NCBI GenBank assembly: GCA_963830165.1
Contig: CAWHKZ010000005.1
Location: 310,001 to 374,000 of the forward strand
Direction of reading: 5' to 3'
Origin: Bog-756 sp963830165
Lineage (GTDB): Bacteria; Actinomycetota; Acidimicrobiia; Acidimicrobiales; RAAP-2
Length of the DNA stretch: 64,000 nt
This document shows positions 1 through 8,895 of this stretch, piece after piece (within the stretch, counting starts at the first letter, position 1; the number at the start of each line of letters is the position of its first letter). A program made the translations under genes and the position numbers. A model generated the notes under the pieces. It made no database searches and had not been told where the DNA came from. It worked only from the letters and a program-made list of their open reading frames with translations.

Positions 1-488
1 GCGGGCGGCTCGGCCGAGCCGGTGATGATGGACAGCGGCCCGGGCGCCGACGTCGTGGGCTGGTTGGGTGGCCAGCCGAGGACGAGCCCACCGCTGTTCG
101 TGGCCAGGTTGCCGTTGGTGTCGATCTGGAGGTCGCCGTCGCGGGTGTAGACGGTCTGCCCGTCCTGGTCGACGGCCAGGAAGCCGTTGCCTTCGATCGC
201 CACGTTCGAGCTGACCCCGGTCTGGGTGACCGCGCCTTCGGAGAAGTTCGTGGCGATGGCCGACACTTCGGCTCCCGAGCCGATGGCCGACGGATTGGTG
301 CTCGCCTGCGAGCTGCCGTTGGCCGCTCCGGCGGGCTGCAGCTGCTCGGTCAGGAGATCCTCGAATTCGGCCGTCCCCGACTTGAAGCCGTCGGTCTCGG
401 AGTTGGCGATGTCGTTTCCGATGGTGTCGAGGTCGGTCTGCATGATGTCGATGCCGGAGGCGGCAGCGCTGAGGGAACGGACGGTCAT
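1..488 (-). CDS. flgE: Flagellar hook protein FlgE, N-terminal part (cut by window edge)
   Basis: Builds the extracellular hook joining rod and filament. The visible ~162 residues begin MTVRSLSAAASGID and carry the N-terminal flagellar rod/hook signature around residues 20-35 (DLDTIGNDIANSETDGFKSG), then the FlgE/F/G core (VAIEGNGFLAVD, near residue 100). The C-terminus lies beyond base 1. An AAGGAG Shine-Dalgarno sits about 6 nt before the ATG at 488. It is the last visible gene of the minus-strand flagellar run, 73 nt after flgD, the usual FlgD-FlgE order. FlgF and FlgG share the N-terminal motif, but the position after fliK-flgD favours FlgE. Confidence 0.9.
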   Translation of the reverse strand, partial: MTVRSLSAAASGIDIMQTDLDTIGNDIANSETDGFKSGTAEFEDLLTEQLQPAGAANGSSQASTNPSAIGSGAEVSAIATNFSEGAVTQTGVSSNVAIEGNGFLAVDQDGQTVYTRDGDLQIDTNGNLATNSGGLVLGWPPNQPTTSAPGPLSIITGSAEPP

Positions 489-561
489 GGTTGGCTCCTT
501 GTCGTGTTGGGTGGGGAAGAACGCACGCGATGAGGCGACGGTCGGGACGGCGGCGGAGGCG

Positions 562-999
562 TCATCCCGACGCCGCCGTGTCGGTGATCTCCTCGACGTT
601 GGAGAGGTCGACGCTGGTTCCGCCCACGTCGAGGAGCGGTCCGGACGTCGAGTTGATGACGCCGGTGACGACGCCGTTCACCTCGCCGCCGTCTTCGTTG
701 CTGGCCGTGATCGTCTTGCCGATGAGATCCGATGCGTCGCCGAGCTGTGAGGACGACGACATCGTCTGGAGCTGCTCGACCTGGGAGAGCTCGGCGATCT
801 GGGACATGAAGTCCGACGACGACGTCGGGTCCAGCGGATTCTGGTACTTGAGTTCGTCGACCAGCAGGCTGAGGAAGGTGGACGGATCCAGCAGGCTGGC
901 GGTTCCGTTGTCGGCCGCCGCCGCCGAGCTGGTCCCGGCCGAGGAAGCACCGGCACCGGCCGCTACCGGGTCCGGTGTCGAGGAGATGGGCATCGTCAT
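562..999 (-). CDS. flgD: Flagellar hook assembly scaffold FlgD
   Basis: FlgD caps the growing hook and is needed for FlgE polymerisation. The ~145-residue protein has a Ser/Ala-rich start, then the FlgD N-terminal signature (DPSTFLSLLVDELKYQNPLD, about residues 41-60) and the following MSQIAELSQVEQLQTM helix. The end (near residue 100 onward) is short, so the C-terminal Tudor/FnIII part of larger FlgD proteins is reduced, as in many Gram-positives. Three ATGs lie close together (1005, 999, 993). GGAAGGA ends right at the 1005 ATG and is 6 nt from the 999 ATG, so 999 is preferred. It lies between fliK and flgE. Confidence 0.92.
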   Translation of the reverse strand: MTMPISSTPDPVAAGAGASSAGTSSAAAADNGTASLLDPSTFLSLLVDELKYQNPLDPTSSSDFMSQIAELSQVEQLQTMSSSSQLGDASDLIGKTITASNEDGGEVNGVVTGVINSTSGPLLDVGGTSVDLSNVEEITDTAASG

Positions 1000-1054
1000 G
1001 GACATTCCTTCCGTGCAGGTGGCAGTGGGGGCGTCGTCATTCGTCGGGCTCCGG

Positions 1055-2536
1055 TCACAGGACCAGGTGGATGCGGCCGTCGCCGACGGGCAGCGATTGG
1101 TTCTGGTCGGTCGTCCGGTCGGGAGTGGCCGCACCGGTGGCTGGGCCCGACCTGCTCCCGTCGGTCGGGTTCCGGTCGCCCGCTTCCCCACGCGGTTCAC
1201 CGAGGCTCACGTTCACCCGGAGGCCGTCCGCGGACAGCTGGTCGCGGAGGTCCGGCAGCACCCTGTCCAGGGCTTCGTGCCCGGCCGCCAGCTCGGGACT
1301 GAGCGTCACCTCGAGCGTGTCACCCCGGAGCGACAGGAGTGCCCGGACCTCGCCCAGCTGAGGGGGGTGCAGGCTCACGGCGACGCTGTACTCGCCGTTG
1401 CCCTCGGCGAGCGGCCTCGAGAGCGACGCGGTGAGCCCGGAGACGTCGAGGCCGTCGGCTTCGGTCGCCGCGGCCGAGGAGGTCGACCCCGCCGGGCCGG
1501 AGGCGCCCGCGACCGCGACGGTCGGCGCCGGCGCATCACCGCCGATGGCGTCCGCCAGCCCGTGGAGGGTTCCGGTGCCCGCCGGTGCCCCGGGGCGGGC
1601 CGTCACCGTGCCGGTTCCCGCGAGCTGTCGTGCACCGGTGGCTTCGGCGGTTCTGCCGCCGGTGCCGACGGCCACCGCGCCACCCACGTCCAGTTCCGGG
1701 GAGACCTGCGCCACGGCGGCGTCACCGGTCGGGGACCGCAGTTCGGCGACCGGGCCGGACAGGGCCCGGCTGCCGGAGGAGGGTGCCCCCGACTCCCCTG
1801 CCGGGCCCGCCCGCTCGGAGGTGCGCGCCGCCGTCCCGGTCGGGATCTCCACCTCGAGGGCCGGCTGTTCGGATCGTTCCCGGACGAGAGGATCTGCGGC
1901 AGCGGTCGAGGGCACCCCGTCCGTGGTGCCAGGGGTCTGAGCCGGCCGGCCGGTGGAGGCAGGGATCTGGGCGGTGCCGTCGGTGGTGGCAGGAGTCGGG
2001 GCCACGGCCACCGAGCGGGAGGTGGTCGAGGCGGCGGCGCGGGTGCCGGCGGTGACCCCGGTGGCCGGGGTGGAGGCCACGTCGTCGGTGGCGGCGGGGG
2101 TGGCCGGGCCGGGGACGAGGCCGGCCGCCCTCGGCACGGCCGTGGTGGCCGGTCCCGGCGCGACCGGTGCATCCTCGCCGCCGGCACGGAGGATCGTGAA
2201 GGACGGGACGAGGCCTGTCGCCGGCGGTGGGGCGGGATCCTCACCCGGCCGGTCCGGACCCGGTCCCGGCTCGACGTGCGCCGTATCGGATCCGGTCACG
2301 TGGTCCCCACCGTGGGCGGGCTCATCGTCCGACCGCGCCCGCACCGTGCTCCCGGCGCTTCCGTGGCCCGCCCGGGTGGACCCTCCCTCGTCGCGGATGG
2401 GCTGCTGGGAGAGCACCTCGGCGAACAGCCGGCCCTCGTCGGCACCGGTCGGGCCGGACCCGGGGGCGGGAGTCGAACCTGCGGTGTCGACCTCGGGTCC
2501 GACCATGGCCACGTCCGGGGCCGTGCCCACGCTCAT
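1055..2536 (-). CDS. fliK: Flagellar hook-length control protein FliK
   Basis: FliK is the secreted ruler that sets hook length and switches export specificity. The 493-residue protein has a long disordered Pro/Ala/Thr/Gly-rich region (residues 1 to ~360) and a folded C-terminal Flg_hook domain (~365-460) containing YSVAVSLHPPQLGEVRALL and the following VTLSPELAAGHEAL. This architecture, rather than sequence identity, identifies FliK. Its ATG overlaps the stop of the upstream NlpC/P60-SLT gene (ATGA, 2533-2536), so it is probably translationally coupled. It is followed by flgD, its functional partner in hook assembly. Confidence 0.9.
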   Translation of the reverse strand: MSVGTAPDVAMVGPEVDTAGSTPAPGSGPTGADEGRLFAEVLSQQPIRDEGGSTRAGHGSAGSTVRARSDDEPAHGGDHVTGSDTAHVEPGPGPDRPGEDPAPPPATGLVPSFTILRAGGEDAPVAPGPATTAVPRAAGLVPGPATPAATDDVASTPATGVTAGTRAAASTTSRSVAVAPTPATTDGTAQIPASTGRPAQTPGTTDGVPSTAAADPLVRERSEQPALEVEIPTGTAARTSERAGPAGESGAPSSGSRALSGPVAELRSPTGDAAVAQVSPELDVGGAVAVGTGGRTAEATGARQLAGTGTVTARPGAPAGTGTLHGLADAIGGDAPAPTVAVAGASGPAGSTSSAAATEADGLDVSGLTASLSRPLAEGNGEYSVAVSLHPPQLGEVRALLSLRGDTLEVTLSPELAAGHEALDRVLPDLRDQLSADGLRVNVSLGEPRGEAGDRNPTDGSRSGPATGAATPDRTTDQNQSLPVGDGRIHLVL

Positions 2537-3732
2537 GAGCCCGCCCCGGCGGCGCCGGACAGTCCGGCCAGCGCGAGGACGGCAGGTACGTAGGCCTGCG
2601 TCTCGGCGTACGGCGGGACGCCCCCGTAGGTCTCGACGGCTCCCGGGCCCGCGTCGTAGGCGGCCAGGGCGTCGGCGTACGATCCGAACTGCTGTGTATA
2701 GGAGCCGAGCAGCTTGGCCGCCCCCTCGATCGCCTGTGTGGGATCGAGCGGGTTCACGCCCATGCCGGCGGCGGTGGCCGGCATGAACTGGGCGATGCCC
2801 TCCGCTCCGGCCGAACTGACGGCATCCGGTTCGAAACTGCTCTCGTGGTAGAGCAGCCCGGCCAGCAGCGACGGCGGGATCCCGTTGGCCGTGGCGGCCT
2901 GTTCGATCGTCCCGGCGTAGGCGGCCGGCACGGCGACGTTGCCCATCGTGACCGAGCCGGTCGAGGTGCTCGCCGTGGAGGGATCGTCAGGGAGGACCTG
3001 GCGGATGGCCACCACCTCGTCGGCCGGGACCTGTTGGATCTGCACCGACGTCCCGGTGTAGGGAGCGTCGATCATCTCGCCGTTCCCGATGTAGATCCCC
3101 ACGTGCCCGGGAGAGCTGGCCGTCCCGTCCGAGCCCGCGAAGAACAGGAGGTCGCCGGGCTGGGCCGCCGAGAGGCTGGCGACCGGCGTACCCACCTGGG
3201 CCTGCTCCTCGCTCGTACGGGGAAGCGACACCCCGAGCTGGCCGTAGACGTACTGCACGAGGCCCGAGCAGTCGAATCCCCCCGGGGCCGACCCGCCCCA
3301 GACGTAGGGCGTGCCGAGGAACTGTTCGGCCTCGGACACCACATCGGATCCGCTCGGCCCGCCCGTCGCCGCGGCTCCGGTATCGGCCGCACCGTCGAGG
3401 CCGGACATGCCGCCCAGCCCTCCCGCCGCGCCGAGGAGGAGCGACATCAGCTCCGTGCTCTCGTCCGACGGGCTCATCGCGGAGATCGACGACGAGTCGC
3501 CCGACAGCATCGAGGTGGGGAGGCCGGAATCTGTCGAGTCGGCGGAGGGATCGGCGTCGGCGGCCAGGGTCTCGGCGAACAGGTCGGACCCCGGCGGCGA
3601 CCCGGTGATCTCGGCCAGCGTGTCGGCGAACTCGTCGTCCTGGGTCGACGACTCCGGCCCGATGATGTCGGTCGACGGGCTCGGTGAGGCTGCCTGGTCG
3701 ACCCCGAGGGAGGTGATCGAGGCGATGGTCAT
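2533..3732 (-). CDS. NlpC/P60 endopeptidase plus SLT transglycosylase, probable flagellar rod peptidoglycan hydrolase
   Basis: A 399-residue protein with two peptidoglycan-cutting domains. After a low-complexity N-terminus (1 to ~135) comes an NlpC/P60 domain (~140-250) with the nucleophile in FDCSGLVQYVYG and the histidine in GHVGIYIGNGEMIDAP. It is followed by a goose-lysozyme-like SLT domain (~280-385) with the catalytic glutamate in LLYHESSF and the motif GIAQFMPATA. There is no obvious signal peptide, so export through the flagellar apparatus is plausible. It sits between fliJ and fliK with 4-nt overlaps at both ends. The context suggests it replaces the FlgJ muramidase and opens the wall for the rod (inference). 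The start at 3732 is set by the ATGA overlap with fliJ. Confidence 0.85.
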   Translation of the reverse strand: MTIASITSLGVDQAASPSPSTDIIGPESSTQDDEFADTLAEITGSPPGSDLFAETLAADADPSADSTDSGLPTSMLSGDSSSISAMSPSDESTELMSLLLGAAGGLGGMSGLDGAADTGAAATGGPSGSDVVSEAEQFLGTPYVWGGSAPGGFDCSGLVQYVYGQLGVSLPRTSEEQAQVGTPVASLSAAQPGDLLFFAGSDGTASSPGHVGIYIGNGEMIDAPYTGTSVQIQQVPADEVVAIRQVLPDDPSTASTSTGSVTMGNVAVPAAYAGTIEQAATANGIPPSLLAGLLYHESSFEPDAVSSAGAEGIAQFMPATAAGMGVNPLDPTQAIEGAAKLLGSYTQQFGSYADALAAYDAGPGAVETYGGVPPYAETQAYVPAVLALAGLSGAAGAGS

Positions 3733-4166
3733 CGTGCGGGTCCTCCTCGTGCGTACCGGACCGCGGCCAGATCGTCGATCTCCTTGGCCTCGGCCCGGGC
3801 GACGTCCTCCTCCCAGACCGCACGATGCCGGGCATCGAGCCGTTCGAGGACCGCACACTGGGTCCGGGCGGACTGCCAGGAGCTGCGGGCCTCGGCGACC
3901 ACGCGTGCCGCCTCGTCGACGGCCTCCGCTCGGGCGCGCAGGTCCTCGGCCATGCGGCCGGCCTGGTCGCGGATCCACTCCACGTCACCCGGGGTGACCC
4001 GACCGCGGGGCGGCTCCAGGCCGTCGAGCTCGCGCCGCGACCGGGCGAGTGCCGCCTCGGCCAGACCCTTCTGCCGGGTGGCGCCCGCCAGCGCGTGGGC
4101 GGCGAGCTGCTCGCGCACCTCGCGGACGCGCAGGACCGTCTCCAGGCGGAACCGGTAGGCCTTCAC
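3729..4166 (-). CDS. fliJ: Flagellar export chaperone/stalk protein FliJ
   Basis: FliJ is the coiled-coil stalk inside the FliI ATPase ring. The 145-residue product starts VKAYRFRLETVLRVREVREQ, the usual FliJ opening, and is almost wholly helical and charged (R/E/A-rich), with no other domain. The GTG start at 4166 overlaps the fliI stop (GTGA), and its own stop overlaps the next gene's ATG. A reading frame continues upstream but is not FliJ-like. The order fliH-fliI-fliJ is the conserved export-ATPase block. Confidence 0.85.
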   Translation of the reverse strand: MKAYRFRLETVLRVREVREQLAAHALAGATRQKGLAEAALARSRRELDGLEPPRGRVTPGDVEWIRDQAGRMAEDLRARAEAVDEAARVVAEARSSWQSARTQCAVLERLDARHRAVWEEDVARAEAKEIDDLAAVRYARGGPAR

Positions 4167-5482
4167 GCCGCCACCTCCGGGGTCTCGACCAACCGGATCA
4201 GGGCCGCCCGGGTCGAGTCCAGGTCGCTCGACTCGGTGGCCGCCTGGCGGAGGAACGCGTCGATGGCCGGACGAAGCGCGATCGCCCGGTCGACCACCGG
4301 ATTGGTGCCGGGCACGTAGGCGTCGATGTCGATCAGGTCCCGGGCATCCCTCCACGCCGCCATCAGCTCCCGGACCTGTCCGGTGGCGCGCAGGACTTCG
4401 GCGGGTGCCACCGCCGGGGCCACCCTGGAGATGGACTCGAGGACGTCGACGGCCGGGTAGTGGTTGGCCTCGGCCAACGACCGGGTGAGCCGGATGTGAC
4501 CGTCGAGGATGGAGCGGGTGGTGTCCGCGATGGGCTCGTTCATGTCGTCGCCCTCGACCAGCACGGTGTACAGACCGGTGATCGAACCCTTCTCGGCCCT
4601 CCCGCCGCGCTCCAGCAGTCGGGGGAGGAGCCCGAAGACGCTGGGGGGATAGCCACGCGTGGCCGGGGGCTCACCGGCCGCCAGGCCCACCTCGCGCTGC
4701 GCCATGGCGAATCGGGTCACCGAGTCCATCATGAGCACGACGTCGTTGCCGCCATCACGGAACCACTCGGCGATCCGGGTGGCCGTGAAGGCCGCCCTGA
4801 TCCTCACCATGGCCGGGGCGTCCGACGTGGCCACCACCACCACGGATCGGGCCATGCCTTCCGGCCCGAGATCCCGCTCGATGAACTCGGCGACTTCCCG
4901 ACCGCGCTCGCCGATCAGTGCCACCACCGACACGTCGGCACGCGTGCCCCGTGCGATCATCGACAGCAGCGACGACTTGCCCACCCCGGAACCGGCGAAG
5001 ATCCCGAGCCGCTGGCCCTTGCCACACGGCAGCAGCCCGTCGAGGACCCGGACGCCGAGCGGCAGTTGCTCGTCGACCATGCCTCGCCGCAGGGGGTGGG
5101 GTGGACGCCCGTCGATGGACGCCTCCACCCCACGAGGGGCCGGGCCGCCGTCGATCGGCCGTCCCATCCCGTCGAGGACCCGTCCGAGCAGATCCGGTCC
5201 CAGCCGGATGGGGATCGGGCCGCCGTAGGCGGTGACCGGTGTCCCGGCGCGCAGTCCGGCCGTCTCCCCGAGCGCCACGCAGGTCGACCGGCCGTCCCGG
5301 AGGGCGACCACCTCCGCCTCGATCGGGCCCTCCTCGGGAAGCAGCAACAGCCCGTCGCCGACCGCGGACGGGATCCCCGTCACCTCGATCGACATGCCCA
5401 TCACCTGGGAGATCCGCCCGTAGCGCCTCGGTCGCGCCGCGGCGACCGCACGGTCGGTCAGGTCGTCCAGCACCGTGGTCAT
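4163..5482 (-). CDS. fliI: Flagellum-specific export ATPase FliI
   Basis: Cytoplasmic F1-beta-like ATPase that unfolds and feeds substrates to the flagellar export gate. 439 residues, typical length. Walker A is GSGVGKSS (164-171), followed by GERGREVAEF (~191-200) and Walker B around VVLMMDS (~248-254). The arginine-finger region follows in the C-terminal helical part. It overlaps fliH and fliJ by 4 nt each. No odd residues were seen. Confidence 0.96.
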   Translation of the reverse strand: MTTVLDDLTDRAVAAARPRRYGRISQVMGMSIEVTGIPSAVGDGLLLLPEEGPIEAEVVALRDGRSTCVALGETAGLRAGTPVTAYGGPIPIRLGPDLLGRVLDGMGRPIDGGPAPRGVEASIDGRPPHPLRRGMVDEQLPLGVRVLDGLLPCGKGQRLGIFAGSGVGKSSLLSMIARGTRADVSVVALIGERGREVAEFIERDLGPEGMARSVVVVATSDAPAMVRIRAAFTATRIAEWFRDGGNDVVLMMDSVTRFAMAQREVGLAAGEPPATRGYPPSVFGLLPRLLERGGRAEKGSITGLYTVLVEGDDMNEPIADTTRSILDGHIRLTRSLAEANHYPAVDVLESISRVAPAVAPAEVLRATGQVRELMAAWRDARDLIDIDAYVPGTNPVVDRAIALRPAIDAFLRQAATESSDLDSTRAALIRLVETPEVAA

Positions 5483-6180
5483 CGGGCGACCACGTCACGG
5501 TCCTCGAGCACGGCCCGCACCCGGCCCAGCGCGGCCGACAGTTGGCCGTCGATGGTGGTCTCCCCGATCTCGACGAGGGCCCCGCCACGCTCGACGGCGG
5601 GGTCGGCCACCACGGCCAGCGTGCGCCCCGACTCGAACTCGGCGAGATCACCCAGGGTGGCGACGTCGTCCGGATGCAGACGTGCGACCGCGTGGGTCGC
5701 ACCGGCGTCCAGCGTCAGCGCCCGGGCGATCGCCTGGCGTCCGGGGTCGACCGACAGTGCCGACTCCGCCCCCACCAGCTCCACCAGGACGTCGAACACG
5801 AACCGTGGGATCGACTCCTCGAGTTCGGCCACACGTCCGTCGAACGACTCCCGGGCCGACTCCATCGAGCGGGAGAGCGCGGACAGGGCGGCCTCCACCT
5901 TCGCCTTCCGGTCGAGCTCGGACTGCTCCATCTCGGCCCTGGCTGCGGCCAGGCCGTCGGCGAACCCGGCGTCGTGGCCGTCGCGGTAGGCATCCTCGAC
6001 GCGGTTCGCGGGGCTGCCGGTGCCCTCCGGGTCGCCGGGGGCCTGACCCACGTCCAACGCCAGGTAGTCGATGGCCCGGGCGGGATCGAGTGGTCGGCGC
6101 CGGACCGTGATGGCGGTCGTGGGCTGGCCCCGGCGCCGCGGCTGGGTCGTCTCCGACGACCGGGACGACGGGGGTGTCAC
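5479..6180 (-). CDS. fliH: Flagellar assembly protein FliH
   Basis: FliH tethers and regulates the FliI ATPase. The 233-residue protein has a low-complexity basic N-terminus, a helical segment with Gly/Ala-spaced turns (RDGHDAGFADGLAAARAEME, ~residues 90-110) and a C-terminal FliH/HrpE-like domain (~135-230). The GTG start at 6180 makes a GTGA overlap with the fliG stop; longer upstream frames are not FliH-like. Assignment rests on weak sequence features plus exact position between fliG and fliI. Confidence 0.85.
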   Translation of the reverse strand: MTPPSSRSSETTQPRRRGQPTTAITVRRRPLDPARAIDYLALDVGQAPGDPEGTGSPANRVEDAYRDGHDAGFADGLAAARAEMEQSELDRKAKVEAALSALSRSMESARESFDGRVAELEESIPRFVFDVLVELVGAESALSVDPGRQAIARALTLDAGATHAVARLHPDDVATLGDLAEFESGRTLAVVADPAVERGGALVEIGETTIDGQLSAALGRVRAVLEDRDVVAR

Positions 6181-7277
6181 TCGATCACCTCGTCGTCGTT
6201 GCGGGCGATGATGATGACGCCTTCGGCGTCGAGATCGCGCGCCGTCCGTACCACCTCGGCCTGGGCGGCGTCGACCTGTGAGGCCCGGACGGAACCGAGC
6301 ACCTCCAGCTCCTCGTCGAGGTTCTCGGCGGCCCGCTCGGTCAGGTTCTTCCGGAGACGCTCCATCACCTCGGGCTCCAACTGGGCGCCCTTCAGTGCCG
6401 CAGCCAGTGTGGAGGGGGCGACTTTCCGGAAGATCTGTTGGAGCGAGCGGTCCTCGAGAGCCAGGACGTCGTCGAACGTGAACAGGTTGGCCCTGATCTG
6501 CTCGGCGAGGGCCGAGTCCTCGTCCTCCAGCTGGCCGAGGATCTGACGCTCGGTGGATCGATCCGAGTGGTTGAGGATCTCGGCGATGGCGGCGGCGCCG
6601 CCCGCCACCGTGGTGGCGGACGCCGAGCGGATGCTCCGCAGCTTGGCCTCGATCAGCGAGGTGGTCTGGCGGACGGCGGCCGGGTCGACCCGTTCCAGCT
6701 GGGCGATGCGACGGGCCACCTTCGTCCTGAACTCGGCCGGCAGCTCCGCCATCACCCGCGCCGCGTCCTCGGGAGGCATGTAGGCGAGCAGGACGGCCAC
6801 GGTCTGGTGCTGCTGTTCGGCCAGGATGTTGGCCACCTGACGGGGATCGGCGTTGGCCAGGCCGGCCGTCGGACCGGACCCTGACCCGACCGCCATGTCG
6901 CCGAGGACCTCGTCCGCCCGGGCCTGGCCCAGGCGCTCCTGGAGGAACTGCCGGGCCAGGTCGACCCCGCCTTGGCTGACCAGGCTCGACTCGTGGACCT
7001 TGTCGACGAACTCGCCGAGCACGGCGATCACCGTCTGGGCGTCGAGCGGTGGCAGGTTGGCGATGTCGGTGGTGAGCTCGATGGCGTCCTCGTCCGTCAT
7101 CTCGTTCAGGATCGGCTGGGACTTCTTCGGGCCCAGTTGTGCGACGACGACCGCCACCTTCTGTCGGTTGGTCAGGTGGATCGACGGCTTCGGCGTCGAT
7201 CCGGTGGAGTCGGCCTCGAGGGCCTGCTGTTCCTTCAGCTCCATGGCGCCGAGGGCCGCCTCCGCGGGGGTGCTCAT
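6177..7277 (-). CDS. fliG: Flagellar motor switch protein FliG
   Basis: FliG is the C-ring rotor protein that contacts the MotA stator and the FliF ring. 366 residues, slightly longer than the usual ~335-345 because of a ~30-residue N-terminal extension before LTNRQKVAVVVAQLG. The middle domain has LAEQQHQTVAVLLAYMPPED (~167-187) and the C-terminal domain has LFTFDDVLALEDRSLQQIF (~282-300), the FliG-C hallmark. It ends in an acidic tail. It overlaps fliF upstream (stop/start within 4 nt) and fliH downstream. MotA/MotB and FliM/FliN are not in the window. Confidence 0.95.
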   Translation of the reverse strand: MSTPAEAALGAMELKEQQALEADSTGSTPKPSIHLTNRQKVAVVVAQLGPKKSQPILNEMTDEDAIELTTDIANLPPLDAQTVIAVLGEFVDKVHESSLVSQGGVDLARQFLQERLGQARADEVLGDMAVGSGSGPTAGLANADPRQVANILAEQQHQTVAVLLAYMPPEDAARVMAELPAEFRTKVARRIAQLERVDPAAVRQTTSLIEAKLRSIRSASATTVAGGAAAIAEILNHSDRSTERQILGQLEDEDSALAEQIRANLFTFDDVLALEDRSLQQIFRKVAPSTLAAALKGAQLEPEVMERLRKNLTERAAENLDEELEVLGSVRASQVDAAQAEVVRTARDLDAEGVIIIARNDDEVIE

Positions 7278-8893
7278 GCGCGGAGCTCACCCACCGACGT
7301 GTCGGAGTCCTCGCGTTCCTCGGCCCACATCCGCAGCAGCTGGACCGCAGCGGCCGGACGCTGCTCGACGATGTCGTCGACCTGGGCGAGAACCGCGTCC
7401 GGTCCGAGTTCGAGTGCCATCGACGACCTGGTGACGGGGATCTCACCGGTCGGGTCGTCTTCGTCGTGCGTGGTCATCGTCATCCCCTCGACCAGCGCTC
7501 CGACGGGGATCTCCTGGTACAGGGGCTTGCGCCGCTTCGATGCCCAGAGCCCGAAGATCAGCATGGCGACGAGGAGGAGCACCAGGCCACCGATCTCGAT
7601 CATGCTCCCCATCCCGCCACCGGACCCCGATCCGCCGGCGGCCAGGGCACCGGCCGAGGTCGAAGCGGTCGCGGCGAAGGGCATGGACGAGACGACCAGC
7701 TGATCGCCGCCGGCGAGGTTGAGTCCGGCCGCCGCCGTCACCAGCGACTCGATCTGTGCCTTGCTCACGTGCTTGCTGGCGGACGAGTTCAGGAGCACCG
7801 CCACCGACGTCTGCTCCACCTTGCCGGGGGCCTGGGCCACGGTCTGGTTGACCTGGCCCACGGCGTTGGTGACCTGGGTACTGGTCGACGTGGCGTTACC
7901 GGTCGGCGTGGTGGTGGCGGTGGTCGACCCCAGGACCCCCGAAGCCGACGACCCCGCATTGGCGCCGGTATTGGTCGACGTGGTGGTCCCGGTGGCGGCG
8001 GTGACCGGCTGACCGTTGGGACCGAGCTGCAGCCCGTTGGTCGTGGTGTTCACCTGGTCGAAGTCCAACACGGCGTGCACCTGGACCGCGGCGTTCCCGG
8101 GGCCGACGACCTTGTCCAGCAGCGAGGAGATCGAGCCGGCGACCTGGGCGTCGTAGTCGTTGGTCTGGTCGGTGTTCGATCCGTCCGAGCCTCCCGAGGC
8201 CACTCCGGGGGCGTTCAGGACGTCACCGTGGTTGTCCACCACGGTGACGTTGGTTGCGGAAAGTCCCGGGGTCGAGGACGCGGCGAGGTGGACGATGGCC
8301 GCCACCTGGTCCGACGACAGGACCGTTCCCGGGGTGAGGCTGACCAGGACGGACGCCGTGGTTGCCGGCTGGTTGCCGATCACGAAGGCGCTCTGCTGGG
8401 GAACGTTGAGGTTCACCTGGGCGGACTGGACGCCGTCGATCGACTCGATGGTCTGGGCCAGCTGCGACTCGAGCGCTTGCTGGTACTCGACCTGCTGGAC
8501 GAACTCGGATGAGGTGATGCCGCTCTTCTCCAGTTCGGAGAATCCGACGTTCGACCCTTCGGGGAGGCCTTGCTGGGCGAGAGCCACCCGTTCCTGGTCG
8601 ACGTCGTTCGAGGGCACGAGCACGGTGGTCCCGCCGTCCGTGAGTTGGTACGGGACCTTCTGACTGGTCAGCTGCGAGGTGATGGCCCCGGCGTCCGAGG
8701 CCGAGAGGTTGGTGAACAGGGGCTGGTAGTCGGGTTGCGACTCGAGATTGGTGAACAGCACGCCCCCGACGATCACGGCGACGACGGCCAGCCCGGTCAT
8801 GACCTTCTGGCCGGTGGTGAAGCCGGACCCGATCATGCTCATACGGCCGCGGGCCGACGTGAACGCGTCGCGGTTGGCCGGAAGGAGGGCCAC
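7274..8893 (-). CDS. fliF: Flagellar MS-ring protein FliF
   Basis: FliF forms the inner-membrane MS ring on which the motor is built. 539 residues with two membrane segments: one near residues 32-48 (VMTGLAVVAVIVGGVLF) and one near 430-450 (EIGGLVLLLVAMLIFGLW). Between them are the YscJ/FliF ring-building domains (YQPLFTNLSASDAGAI, then LNVPQQSAFV). The cytoplasmic C-terminus binds FliG. The start is GTG at 8893 with no clear Shine-Dalgarno; ATGs near residue 18 are alternatives. The start is 2 nt after the fliE stop. A ~90-residue Ser/Thr/Gly-rich insert (about 290-380) is longer than usual. Confidence 0.95.
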   Translation of the reverse strand: MALLPANRDAFTSARGRMSMIGSGFTTGQKVMTGLAVVAVIVGGVLFTNLESQPDYQPLFTNLSASDAGAITSQLTSQKVPYQLTDGGTTVLVPSNDVDQERVALAQQGLPEGSNVGFSELEKSGITSSEFVQQVEYQQALESQLAQTIESIDGVQSAQVNLNVPQQSAFVIGNQPATTASVLVSLTPGTVLSSDQVAAIVHLAASSTPGLSATNVTVVDNHGDVLNAPGVASGGSDGSNTDQTNDYDAQVAGSISSLLDKVVGPGNAAVQVHAVLDFDQVNTTTNGLQLGPNGQPVTAATGTTTSTNTGANAGSSASGVLGSTTATTTPTGNATSTSTQVTNAVGQVNQTVAQAPGKVEQTSVAVLLNSSASKHVSKAQIESLVTAAAGLNLAGGDQLVVSSMPFAATASTSAGALAAGGSGSGGGMGSMIEIGGLVLLLVAMLIFGLWASKRRKPLYQEIPVGALVEGMTMTTHDEDDPTGEIPVTRSSMALELGPDAVLAQVDDIVEQRPAAAVQLLRMWAEEREDSDTSVGELRA

Positions 8894-8895
8894 GC

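Noticed and set aside
491..2593. 700-codon plus-strand frame over flgD and fliK
   Set aside because: Composition is noise-like and the minus-strand flagellar genes have clear domains, Shine-Dalgarno sites and ATGA overlaps.
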